Shown one piece after another: positions 1 through 11,092 of a stretch of 64,000 nucleotides of DNA; the stretch's first letter is position 1, and every line of letters starts with the position of its first letter. The notes beneath the pieces are model-generated. The model searched no databases and was not told where the DNA came from. It saw only the letters and a program-made list of their open reading frames with translations. The translations under genes and the position numbers were made by a program. This DNA comes from Sesamum alatum (taxonomy: Eukaryota; Streptophyta; Magnoliopsida; Lamiales; Pedaliaceae): assembly GCA_034509735.1 (NCBI GenBank), contig JACGWO010000003.1, positions 39,726,873 through 39,790,872 of the forward strand, given 5' to 3'.

Positions 1-984
1 ACTGTTACTGAAACTGAGCAGCCCCAGTGGTGGGAGAGAAACGCAGGTCTGAACATGATTGATATTCACTCCACACAAGAATTTTTGAATGCCTTGAGTG
101 AGGCTAGAGATAGGCTAGTTATTGTCGAGTTCTATGGAACATGGTGTGCTTCTTGCCGAGCATTATTTCCCAAGGTAGCCTTTACTTTCCCCGATGTTTT
201 CTACTACATAGTATCATTACCTCGGACATACGAATGTTACCTTGATTCAGTTCAGAGGGTGTTTGGGTGAGCTTATAAACTTTTTAAAACATCTTATAAG
301 ATGTTGTAAAGTGTTTGATGAACTTTTAGAAATAGAACCTTATATGATCCAAAAGTAATACGTTAGGAACTTATAAGTTCCTTTAAAGAATTATTGACCT
401 TTTCCTATCCTCAAAACCTCATATTGGTTGCAAATTACTGTAAGTCGTCTGACAGTGTGCTCCGTTATCAGCTTTGCAGAACAGCCGAGGAACATCCCGA
501 TATCTTGTTCTTGAAAGTCAATTTCGACGAAAACAAGCCCATGAGCAAGAGCTTGAACGTAAAGGTTCTTCCTTATTTCCACTTCTACCGTGGAGCAGAC
601 GGATTGCTGGAGTCCTTTTCTTGTTCCCTTGCCAAAGTAAGTAACTTACCTTCTCCTACACTTCTTTCTTGTTCTGCATTTCAGCTCTCGCCAGTCGAAC
701 GCTTTCAATATTACACCTGAGGTTCAAGAATTTGTAGTTGAGATTACTTTCTGCAGTTCACATTTGTTGAATTCTTCAACCTGAAATTTTACTACTATCA
801 ATATTCTCATCAAAGAATTGACTTCTTGTTGTCGAAAAACTTATGGCAGTTTCAGAAAATCAAAGACGCCATCGAGCTACACAACACAGATCGCTGCAGC
901 CTTGGTCCCCCTAAAGGCGTCGGCAATCTAAACCTCGACAGCCCCTCCCCTCCAAAGAAGGCAGCAGAATCATCTCCAACATAG
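1..984 (+). CDS. ACHT-type atypical thioredoxin, plastid (3' part, partial)
   Basis: This is the 3' portion of a gene for an atypical Cys/His-rich thioredoxin of the ACHT1/2 type, a plastid disulfide oxidoreductase. Exons are 1-174, 472-636 and 850-984; phases are all 0, introns are GT-AG, and the stop is TAG at 982-984. The reading frame is open at base 1, so the transit peptide and first exons lie outside the window. The active site reads [11 protein letters not shown], the atypical form of the thioredoxin WCGPC motif that marks this family. It is followed by [20 protein letters not shown], the cis-proline segment [13 protein letters not shown], and the SFSCSLAK stretch. The position that is usually Cys in the family's MCKSLNV motif is Ser here (MSKSLNV). 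The C-terminal tail after FQKIKDAI is Pro/Lys-rich and low in complexity, as in relatives. Intron 1 carries a MITE fragment. The assignment to ACHT1/2 rather than another ACHT is from motif memory. Confidence 0.9.
254..390. mobile_element. hAT-like MITE fragment in thioredoxin intron 1
   Basis: The intron holds an AGGGTGTTTGGGTGAGCTTA-type terminus followed by the palindromic core CATCTTATAAGATG. The same start and core recur at 23060-23562, and similar TTATAAGATGTTT cores occur near 48480 and 49670. No matching right end is clear, so this is a truncated or decayed copy. Family identity (hAT-like) is inferred from the AGGGTGT start. Confidence 0.4.
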
Positions 985-2732
985 TTGTTCTTCATTACAC
1001 AGGTAATTATTTCGTACGCTTGAGTTGCGTATGCATTCGTCGCCTCTTGAGGAATCCACTGCAGCTATAGTAGCATTCTACATGTAGTTAGCTTAGTGTA
1101 ATACCAGTTTTTGTTGTTGAAGAAGGGATCATCTCTGCTGCATTCTTTGTACAGGATTTGTACCCATTCTTTTTTTCATATTATTGATTGAATGGTATTG
1201 ATTTCAGGCCATCCTCAACTTATTATTATGCAACCTAAGTTTCTTGTTTTTGGGCAGACCGAAACAGGTAATTTGTTATTGTAATTTCAAGTACACTGCC
1301 TATTCATCGTCATTATGGTGAGATTTGGCACGAAAGCTCCCTTAGGTACATTACATTTACAAAAGGGTCGAAGGTGTTTCTATAATTAGGTCTGATCTCA
1401 AAAAGTGTCGATTTAATTTATCCTATTATGTATTTTTAAAGAATGTTTATATAAGAAAAAATATTAATTCAAAACAAAAGATAAAGAAAGAAAATAAAGC
1501 ACAACTAATTCAGAAAGATCTATTTTTTTATTCAATTTTAGACTTGATAACTAAATTAAATTAAATATATATATAGATTATAATATTTATGAAATATCAT
1601 ACTAGACAAATTAAAGAGAATTATTTGTTAGAATTTTTCCTCATAGATCCTTTTTTGCTATAAGCTTTCTTGCTTTTGATAACTTATATATTTATTTTAT
1701 TTATAAGTTTTCGCCCCAAAGCAAAAGAAGAATGCATTAAAGTTATTTTTCTTATTGTACATAATAGAATTGCTTTAAAGTTTTGCAATTTATTAGATAT
1801 AAAATTTTCTCTAAACAATCAAACTTCTTACATCTTTGTGCATTATTCCTTTTTATATTTTTTTATTATGTTTTATTTTATTTTCTCCTAGTTTAAGAAA
1901 AACATAAGGAGAATAAAAAGGTAAAAAATACAAGGGAAAAGAAATTAAAAAAATAATAATTGTTAAGGATGAGATAGGTAGTGCATTGAATCTTTAATAG
2001 TCTTTTTTTCTCCCACTCAAAGATTGAACTCAAGACTAGTGTGTGCATAGTTTGGTAAACTAATCTTATCGAATCGAATCGAAAAATTCGATAAGTACTG
2101 AGTATTGAACTAATTTTCGATTTGATACTTGGTAATTAATTTTAGCGAATTTTGATATTATGTATGATATCGATATTTAAATTTGATTTTTATTGAATCG
2201 AACTGAATAATTCAATTCGATATTACCGAACGAACACCCTTACTCAGGACCTCTAAGAAGAGATCTTGAGGCCTAGAAAGGGGTGGTGGGATGCAAAATT
2301 TTGATACCTCAGTGGAAGTGGATGCAAATAATCCCATAATGATAGAAAAAAATTATCCCAAAATCATCTTGATTGACTCAACTAAATTTGAGTATTAAGA
2401 AAAATATGGATATTTATCTATGTTAATTTATGGTAATTATTTATCTATAGAACATATTAATATAAGTTATTTGTTTGGTGATTATAAACCCATTATTATT
2501 TGGATATTCAAATAAATAATGTATTTGATTATTTTAATAAAAAAAATGGAAGAGAAAAATGCATAAGTCAATCAAGAAAAAATAACTCCTCCATTTTCAT
2601 CCACCTTTTCAAAATCTTAACTCCCTAAGAAAATGAATTATTTCCCAAATTATAAATAACTACCACTTAAAAATCACCATAAATATAATACCTTTCACCA
2701 TAATCTAACAAAATTCTATACAAAAAATTAAG
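985..2732. other. Intergenic, AT-rich, with a degenerate MITE near 2035-2250
   Basis: The first 300 bases are probably the 3' UTR of the thioredoxin gene. From about 1380 the DNA is very AT-rich and non-coding. Around 2035-2250 there is a block with repeated CGAATCGAATCGAA words at one side and TCAATTCGATATTACCGAAC at the other, ending in an AACACCCTTAC-like terminus; it resembles an old hAT-type MITE. No gene is visible. Confidence 0.5.
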
Positions 2733-3707
2733 GAGTAAAATTTATTTTGACACCCGAGTTTTGTTATTAATGTTATTTTAATACCTGAGTAATTACAAAT
2801 GGCTCAATTAGTACCCGAGTTATGATATTAATATTACTTTGGTACACGAGTAATTACAAATGACTTAATTAGTACCCGAGTTTCACCATTAATATCATTT
2901 CGATACCCAGTTGATGTTTTTTTATTTATTTTATTTATTATTATTTTTATATAATGATCATTTTACCCTTAGATAATAAATAAAAAAATAAATGTATTAA
3001 AAAAATGTGAACAAAATTTAATCGATATATTTTCTGACTTTCATGTTTTATATTTGAGTATTATAATTTATAATAATATTTCATTATTTTTTTCTACTCA
3101 CTTATTTATCAATATTATAAAATAAGTCAAAATGCATTGCAACCATATAAAAGTTAAATTTGCATTCTAAATTTTGAAAATTTATAAACTAAAATTGAAA
3201 CTTTTGACTCTATATCTAAGATTTTCAATCAAATTTTAATATCTCGATGAAATAAAAAAAAAATACCTTTGACGATGAAAACTTTGATTCCCCGTGACTT
3301 GACTATTAACATAAGTTAATTGATAATAATATTTTTAATATATATATTGAGAGATAATGATAGTAGATAGTATTAATTAAAATTAAAATATAATAATTTT
3401 GATAACCAAATATGGGTCATAATAAAAATTTATCAATAGAAATTTATGCAAAATTTTCTTTGGTATATTACTAAGGGTAAATGGGCATTATATAAAAATA
3501 TAATAGAAAAAATAAATAAAATATATGAAGTGGGTACCAAAGTGCTATTAATGGTGAAACTCGGGTACTAATTAAGTCATTTGCAATTACTCATGTCCCA
3601 AAATGACATTAGTTGCGAAACTCGGGTACTAATTGAGTCATTTGTAATTACTCATGTACCAAAGTAGCATTATTGACAAAACTCGGATACCAAAATAAAC
3701 TTTACTC
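2733..3707. mobile_element. Non-autonomous Mutator-like element (975 bp) with long TIRs
   Basis: The element starts GAGTAAAATTTATTTTG and ends with its near reverse complement, CAAAATAAACTTTACTC. The inverted arms run about 240 bp each (2733-2975 and about 3455-3707). Each arm contains two to three tandem units of roughly 60 bp built around ACCCGAGT, TAATTACAAATGACT and TTTGGTAC. It is flanked by an exact 10-bp direct repeat, AAAAATTAAG, at 2723-2732 and 3708-3717, the 9-11 bp duplication expected of Mutator-like elements. The centre is AT-rich with no open frame, so the element has no transposase of its own. It lies 0.5 kb upstream of the PRA1 gene. Confidence 0.85.
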
Positions 3708-4232
3708 AAAAATTAAGTCTTGACCATGATTAATTAAAATTTCCGATGGTACGAACTATAACAATAACATTTGTTATGATTTTTGCTGTGACTAATGTTT
3801 TGATTTTGCTAGTAAAAACAACACTGAATAGTCCTTGCACAATCATAATTAATTAGTATTTGTTATACTTTTATTAACATTTAACCATAATAATTAATTA
3901 TATAACAAAAACATATTTTCGACGGCATAAACCAAACAATTAGTACCGTATTTTAATTTACAACTTACAACTTTTTCAACAAATATGTCAATGCAAGTAA
4001 AATCAAGTTTAATTAGCGCCATACTCCGCTGCTAAAATTAGCAACAAAGTGAATGAAGGAAAATTATCAAAAGATTTTCTATCACACTTTTGTGTAACGT
4101 ATCGAAATCCTGTAAAAAAAAAGAGAAAAAAAATAAGAAAAATAAGAAAATCTCTGTTTATTCTTCCCTCAAACAGATCTCTCCTTCATTCTCTACTTTA
4201 GATCTCTTCTTTCTCTCCATCACCGCATCAAA

Positions 4233-4799
4233 ATGACCACATACGGCACAATCCCCACAACCCCGCCGCCGTCCGACCCGCCGTTTCTCGTCCATTCCCG
4301 TCAACGGGTCCGGTCCGATATGGGTTCGCGCCGTCCATGGAAGGAAATGGTCTCCTTTTCCCTGCCGGAAAGCTTCAGCGCCGCCCTCCGACGGATCCAG
4401 ACCAACGCCTCCTATTTCCACGTGAACTACGCCATTATCATTCTGTTCGCGCTTTTCATCAACCTGTTATGGCACCCGGTCTCCCTGGTTGTGTTCATCG
4501 GCATGATGGCCGCCTGGCTCTTCCTGTACATCCTCCGCGACGAGCCCGTCGTCGTGTTCGGGTACGCGATGGAGGAACAGATCGTCCTGGTGGCTCTGTC
4601 GATCATGACGGTGGTTACGCTGATGCTGACGCGGGCGTCGGTGTTCGTGGCGGGGCTGGTGGTGGGGTTGGTAGTGGTGGTGGCGCACGGGGCGTTTAGG
4701 AGGACGAATGATCTGGTTTTCGACGAGGAGGACGGCGGCGAGAGGGTGGTGGATTTGAAGGAGACTGCTTCTGCTTCTTACTCTTCCTCTAACTCATAG
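4233..4799 (+). CDS. PRA1 family protein, F clade (prenylated Rab acceptor)
   Basis: A single-exon gene encodes 188 residues, the usual size of plant PRA1 proteins, which bind prenylated Rab GTPases and act on endomembrane vesicle traffic. The start MTTYGTIPT and the RRPWKEM motif before the membrane core are typical of the PRA1.F clade. The conserved core follows: NYAIIILFALFINLLWHP (first hydrophobic pair, about residues 65-105), the short loop FLYILRDEPVVVFG, a second hydrophobic pair (about 118-155), then AHGAFRRTNDLVFDEE and an acidic, Ser-rich cytosolic tail. The gene is markedly GC-rich against its AT-rich surroundings. The ATG at 4233 is the first in frame and fits family starts. The 150 bases upstream are CT-rich and look like a 5' UTR. 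Confidence 0.93.
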   Translation: MTTYGTIPTTPPPSDPPFLVHSRQRVRSDMGSRRPWKEMVSFSLPESFSAALRRIQTNASYFHVNYAIIILFALFINLLWHPVSLVVFIGMMAAWLFLYILRDEPVVVFGYAMEEQIVLVALSIMTVVTLMLTRASVFVAGLVVGLVVVVAHGAFRRTNDLVFDEEDGGERVVDLKETASASYSSSNS

Positions 4800-5883
4800 G
4801 AAGTTAAAATATAGTCGCAATAGTTCAAATTTGAACTAATTATACTACAAGTGTAATATACTTATCGTACAATTGAAAAAAAATTACTAATCACGTAACA
4901 AGTATAACATATTTGTTGTTTGATTAGTTTGATTCGAACAGATGTATTTGTGTAAAAAAATTTCGAAATGGATTAATACAATTTCTGTAAGGGATTGCAA
5001 TCTTTTTATTTCATTTTTTTTTTTACCACAAATATATACACAACTAACCGTCTTCAATTTTCGCATGTTGATGCTCTAATTTTGATTCATTCTCATAGCT
5101 AATTTTGTTGTTATAAGTGTGTGATTATCTATAGATTGCATTTTTTAATGCAATGTGTATATATATTAATTGAAGTAGAAGATTAAACAAAATTTAGAAT
5201 AAATTTTTTATTCTGGATTACGTGCAGGTCAGACAAACTCAACTTTTGTCTAAAAAACATACAAGTTTTATGTAAAAATTATATATAGTTCGTGTACAAT
5301 TTTTCCTTTTCGTAAGAATTTTGTGTATTCATAACAATTTAAACCTTTAAAAATAATGGTTATTCAGTATGTACTATAGTATTAGAGTCGGATCAAATAA
5401 GAATTTTTGGATCAAATATTATAGACATGTATTTATGAAAACAAGAGTTTTTCACGGGCAAGGTTTGACAAAAAAAAAAAACAAAAAACATTGCATGTAC
5501 TTAACATATACTTTCTGACCCTTTATATTTTAAAGGGTTAATTATACTTAAATTCCCACTAAAAATACGAAATTATACTATTTAAAAGAAGTTTCCAAAT
5601 TACACTTACACTCCCTTCAAAATTCGTCGCTTACATCTGATCTCTTTTCGTTAGGCTTTGAATGAAAAATGATGACATTACTAAAAATAATTATATAAAT
5701 TTTCAATTTTATCCCCCATTTAACATTCGCATGTAATAATTTTGATATGGATAATTTATGATTGAGAATATTTTTTGTGTACAACCTACATTAAAGATTA
5801 TTGTCAATAGGTTATTATTAAATATTGGTGCATATGGTCGTTTCTTGACAATGGATAACTAGGGAAAATAATCTATATCTATA
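4800..5883. other. Intergenic, AT-rich, with decayed MITE remnants
   Basis: The 3' flank of the PRA1 gene. Bases about 4835-4945 look like an eroded copy of the MITE family described at 46757-46938, with the same CAAGTGTAATATACTT and GATTAGTTTGATTCGAAC segments. Around 5535-5640 there is another short repeat beginning GGGTTAATTATACTTAAATT. No coding potential is seen. Confidence 0.45.
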
Positions 5884-8540
5884 TCTATACCTATACTATA
5901 TATAAAAGTGTGAATTCCTCATGTGTTTGTTCCCCATTGTGAAAAGACATTCATAGCCCCTTACTTAAGTTATCTTTTTAAAAATAATTAAAAATTAGTT
6001 ATAAAAGAATAAAAATTATATATCAAAAGAAGACCATTTAATTAGAGACCTAATACCTCTAAATTTCTTGGGCAATAATAATATATCCTACTAATAAGAA
6101 TAGGCTAATAATATATCTAAGTAATTAATTCGTTGGAAGAAATTTTTAAATACTTTAAAAATATTATTTACTAGCGGAAAATATGATTTAAAACAAATAG
6201 CATCTGAGTAATACATAAAATACTAAAACTTCATAACTATATATATACAAGAATAAATATCATGAAATTTGGAATAAAAAAAATTATAGTTCTTATTAAA
6301 TTAGAAATGCTTTCGAAAAATTTAACACTGGTGACTTATTGCTAATTCATTTTATTTCAATATTAGTAGTGGAAAATTATTTTAGATTATACTTTCACAT
6401 ACTTTTGAAACTTTTTCTTGATATACTAGAGCTAAAATAATACTACTATGTGCAACTTATGATTAAATATATAATAGTGAGAATCTCTTGAGTGTTTATT
6501 CCTATTGTGAGAAGATATTCGTATCCTTATTATGATAGTCTTTTCAACAATAAATTAGATGGATAATTACATTTAGACCCCTGATTTATGATTTATTTAT
6601 ACAAATCATCCCTAATAGCCGAAGAATAGGAGTAGTTGTGTAATAATATTGATACTTTGGGGGGGGGGCATGTCTAATTTCTTAAAAAGCAGGGGTGGTT
6701 TAGGTAAATAATTTTGAAGTTTTTGGTAGTGTATGTGTAATTATTCAAAACCCTGGGGTGATCTATGTAAACAACAGGTCATTGGATGCAAATGTAATTA
6801 TCCCTAAATAAGAATTAGTTATAAGAATAAAACTAATCTATCCAAGCATAAAAGTATTTGGTATTCCTAATTTGTCTGAATTACTTAGATAATGGATAAT
6901 ATATTCTAAAATAAAAATAGGCAAATAAATTTTACGTTAATTTGCTGGGAACGATTTTAAATAGTTTTTTTTATAAACATTAATTTACCTGAGCACTGTA
7001 AAATTTAAAATGAATAGCATATGAGTAAGATGTAGATATATACTAATCTAAACTTCAAAACATAAAAAATGATAATAAATATTTGAAAATTTCAAATAAA
7101 AATCCTCAATTTTATTATAGGAGTCTGTTGAAAATTTTAAAATGAGTGACTTCAAACTGATATTAATACTATATAATTGTTTTTACGTTGTATTTTTATT
7201 CTTTTTTTCCCATAATATAATGGAGATAAAATATTACTGATAAGTGCAATTTAGATTTAAATTAGAATGACATTAACAATAAGATCAAAATAAATAAAGT
7301 ACTATGAGAAAAAAAAAAAAAAAAAAACTAAACAATATGAAATACAAATATGCAATTTGACCAAACACATCATGTAAACATCCTCCCGAAATAAATAATA
7401 TTGTATACAAAAATATTGTGCTAAAAACTTATGAGGATGAAAAGGAGAGTGTACACATTAGAATTTGTAAAAAATAGTAACTACACTTAACATAATTATA
7501 GGCTCTCATGATTAACAAAAGTAAACTAAGTATTAAAAATAAAACATATTGGTAAACAAAAAGCACTATTTGTATAAGAAATTAATTGACCAGTGAATTT
7601 CTTATTATCTAATTATTTAATATTAAATAATCTTGTATGACCGTAAAAGATTAAGCTTTTGAAAGTATAAAATACTATTTAATAAGAAATAGATAATATC
7701 AGTTAAATCTATATGAATTATCAGATGAAGAAATCACACTAAAAATATGAAGTTAAAAATGCAAATAATAACATATTGTGCAATAATATTTCAAATTTAT
7801 AAGTTAATGACGAATGTAAACAATATTTTGACAAAAAATTTAAAAATGATAGTAAAATATAATTAGAATAATTATAGGACATTGGAATACAAATTAATAC
7901 TGATACTATGGATATATGTTATTAGATTAAATTTTTACAAAAAATAGTTAATAAATGATTAGTTAAATTCATTATACATCGATAAATGTAAGAAAAAGAA
8001 TTAAGAATATGGTAGTAAAATAAAAAAATATAATATTTCACAAAAATAATATAACAAACACAAAATAAAATTAAAAAATAGCAATTATATTAAAAAAGAG
8101 CTATTAATAAAACATGATCAATTTCATTATACTGAAATTTTCTATAAAAAATCCAAAAATAAGGGACTTTGTTAATTTTATTTTAATATTTAATTTTTAT
8201 ATATTATATTTACCTTTGCATTAATTTGTTCTAATACAAAATCATTAAATATAATAATTATTAAATACGAAATGCAAAAATTCAATTTTAAGGAATAAAT
8301 ATTTTATGTAATATTATCAAATAAATTTAGAAGTGAGTTACAAATAACAAATTAAATGATTTTCTCATGAATTAAAACAATTGTTATCAATATTTTTGAA
8401 AATATAATTATATACTAATGATTCAACAATACAAAAATAAATAAAAATATGAGTTTATTATATTTCCTATAACTAATAAATTATATATTCACCTCTAAAA
8501 ATATATTTTTGCACGTGCATCGCACGTGATACTTCCCAGT
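5884..8540 (+). mobile_element. Candidate non-autonomous Helitron (2.66 kb)
   Basis: The left end begins TC and reads TCTATACCTATACTATATAT followed by AAAAGTGTGAATTCC, close to the 5' start I know from many plant Helitrons. The right end has a 7-bp-stem hairpin, CACGTGC-ATC-GCACGTG (8512-8528), then 12 bases ending CCAGT, a one-base departure from the canonical CTRRT. The body is strongly AT-rich and lacks any Rep/helicase frame. A second, diverged copy of the left end (GTGAGAATCTCTTGAGTG, about 6477) lies inside, so this may be two overlapping elements. The 6560-6804 MITE is inserted in it. Termini are degenerate, so the call is provisional. Confidence 0.5.
6560..6804. mobile_element. MITE, GGATAATTAC...GTAATTATCC family (copy 1)
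   Basis: This 245-bp element is bounded by TGGATAATTACATTTAGACC and its inverse CAAATGTAATTATCCC. Flanks are TAAATTAGA (6551-6559) and TAAATAAGA (6805-6813), a 9-bp duplication with one mismatch. It includes a G10 run near 6660. A second family member lies at about 35839-36094. Confidence 0.6.
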
Positions 8541-9345
8541 ACTTAAGATAATCCCTAATATTTTACAGACAAAAATGGCTAGTTTAGCAAGAAAAAAGAA
8601 AATATATTACATTTAAGTACAAAGTATGATAGACCATAACCCCCTCAATTATTAAAACAATACTATTTGGTCAAAGGGGATTTTGATCCGAAAAAATTGT
8701 CAAATTATAGTCAAACTTTTTATCAAAGGTATTTTCGAAATAACACGTGATAAATTCACCGGAATCCTATCAGTGGAGTTAATTAAATGTAAGACACAAC
8801 AAACATTAGGGAGGGTAAATGTCATTTTGATCTAACAGGGATGCATTTGTAATTATATCAAACCTCATGGAATGTGGATGTAATTTATCTAATATCTAAA
8901 TCTTTATATAGTCCATATTATATATTAAGTGAGAGCACCTCTTTGGTATCTCTACCTTTTTTAATCTGTATTTTTACATTTAATTTGTTTTCTTTTATTT
9001 TCTTTTCCAACTTCCTACTCCCCGTTATCTTTTAATAATTCTTTCTCTTTTTTTTCAATCTTCATCTTTTTTTTTCTTCATAATTTTCTTATAAATTTAA
9101 TATTAATTTTATTATTTTATATATACTTTATTAATAATATATTTTTATTTTAATTAATACTATAAAAGTTGCACACATATAGGGTGTGCCACATATTACT
9201 AATCTTTATATAATTAAAGAGCACCCTATTGATATTTTCAATTTATGATCTGCCAAATTTTTATTGTCTTAATATTTTATTAATTTTTTTTGGTTTTTCT
9301 CTCTTCTCAACCTCTCATTTTTCTCTTTATTTTCCACCTTTACAT
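8541..9345. other. Intergenic, AT-rich repeats, no gene
   Basis: Bases 8640-8890 resemble the arm of another inverted-repeat element (AAACCTCATGGAATGTGGATG, TAATTATATCAAACC). Bases 8930-9000 and 9215-9340 share GAGCACC followed by pyrimidine-rich text, suggesting a broken tandem duplication. No coding frame is credible. Confidence 0.35.
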
Positions 9346-10256
9346 AGGAGTGTAAACGAGTCGAGCTCGACCATTTTTCGTGAGCTCAAGCTCGAGCTCG
9401 AATTCCAAGCTCTTATTGTTCGAGCTTGAGCCGAAGCTCAATTTTTCAAAAATTTGTTATTGCTAATTTTAAATATTATTATATTAGTTATAAAAATATT
9501 AAATATATGTTAATTAATAAATATAAATTATTTTTTAAAGTGGTTGATCTCATTGTATAAAAAATTTTAAATTATGATAATTTAAATTTTGTATCGTTCA
9601 ACTATACAAAGATAAAAAGATGAATTTTTTAAACTAAAGTACCAAATATATAGTGATCGATCTCATTATATATAAATAACAAATACAAATAATTAAAATT
9701 GTTCAAGCATTATTATTATTGTTGTTGTTGTTATCTTTAGAATCACTAAAGTTTGACATAAATTTATAAGTAATAAAAATAGATTATTAGATCGCATACT
9801 ATGTATCTTGCTATAAATATATAGATATAAAAAAATTATAAGTTAATTGTTAGGACTTGTAAATTTAAAAAACTATAAGAGATTGCAAATAAATATTGAA
9901 TATACCATAAAATTTATATGCGTCATAATAATTATTTACAACAAAAAAATATTAAAACTTACTAAATTGTTGATTAAGCTAGTTTTTGTATAGAGATTAT
10001 ATATAAATTAAAGTACCAAATTATTATTATCTAAAATCATAATATATGATATTAATTAATAATTATAATATATGGTTAATTTTGAATATAAATCGGTACA
10101 ATATTGAATATGAGTTAAATATGTAAAAATCTTAAAAATAAAAATAAAAAAAAGCTCTCGAACTTATAAACAGAGTTGTATTATAAGCTCGAGCTTCTAT
10201 ATGAATAGAGTATTAGGAGTTTGAGCTCGAGCCGGCTCGACTTGACTATCACCCTT
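9346..10256. mobile_element. Inverted-repeat element with CGAGCTCGAGC termini, hAT-like
   Basis: The left end reads AGGAGTGTAAACGAGTCGAG and continues CTCGAGCTCGAATTCC. The right end, read on the other strand, begins AAGGGTGATAGTCAAGTCGA and continues GCCGGCTCGAGCTC. These GC-rich inverted ends flank about 800 bp of AT-rich filler without a frame. Such AGGGTGTAAACGAGC ends are common in plant hAT-type non-autonomous elements. I could not find a clean target duplication. Confidence 0.5.
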
Positions 10257-11092
10257 ACTTCCACACCCATTTTTCTTCTTTAATTGTTTTTTAATATTTT
10301 CCCATAATTTATTTTATATTTTTAATATTTTATTTATCTCATTAATTATTTTCAAAACAATAATTGTTTTTCTAAATCTTAAGTTAATTATACAAACATT
10401 TAAGTATACCACATAACAAATTTTAATTATTTTCCACAGTCCGCATTATCCCACGCCAAATATTACCATTTTCAATAACACAATAGTTTACACTTCCAAA
10501 AAAAAAAAAAAAGGGACCTATATCCTCTCAAGAAAACTCGATACCTACACATGGTCAATTTTTGCGTTTTCAATTTCCAAACACACGATACATACTTTTC
10601 AGAAACCAAGAACATCGCTATCCTCCATAAACATTGGAGAAACTGCACATGGGAAAACACATATTCTTGTTCGATTGAATTTTTTATTTCAAATCATATT
10701 GTATCTTCTAATTCATTTAACGTATACTCACATAACTTGTATAAAAATAACATAGTATATTTTATTTAAGGAAAAAATTTCATACGAGCAGCATAAGAGT
10801 TGACTAAGATGTTCAAAAGAAGGCCTGTAAGATTCCAAGATGAAAGGGAAAAGGGAAAAGAGCAGGGATAGATTCTCATTCTAACATGATAAGCAAGAAT
10901 ATGAACATGTGGTGGATGCTCCACAGTCCATCAAATTTTTAAACCTTTGATAGAATAGTACAAGCTACAAAGAATATACACAAAGAACAACACATCAAAA
11001 GTCGTAAAAACGACAACTTCAGATCATCGGTAACGCACGCGTGTAGTAGAAAGTGGTTACGAAGTGGAACACGAGACTAAGTCTTGTTTAAA
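10257..11092. other. Intergenic; right part likely tetraspanin 3' UTR
   Basis: Bases 10257-10480 are AT-rich filler. From about 10780 to 11092 the composition rises and the strand matches the 3' UTR of the minus-strand tetraspanin gene. Short frames here have no family resemblance. Confidence 0.4.

Noticed and set aside
4337..4699. Overlapping frame inside the PRA1 gene with Arg/Gly-rich protein
   Set aside because: A +2 shadow of a GC-rich coding sequence; no family resemblance.
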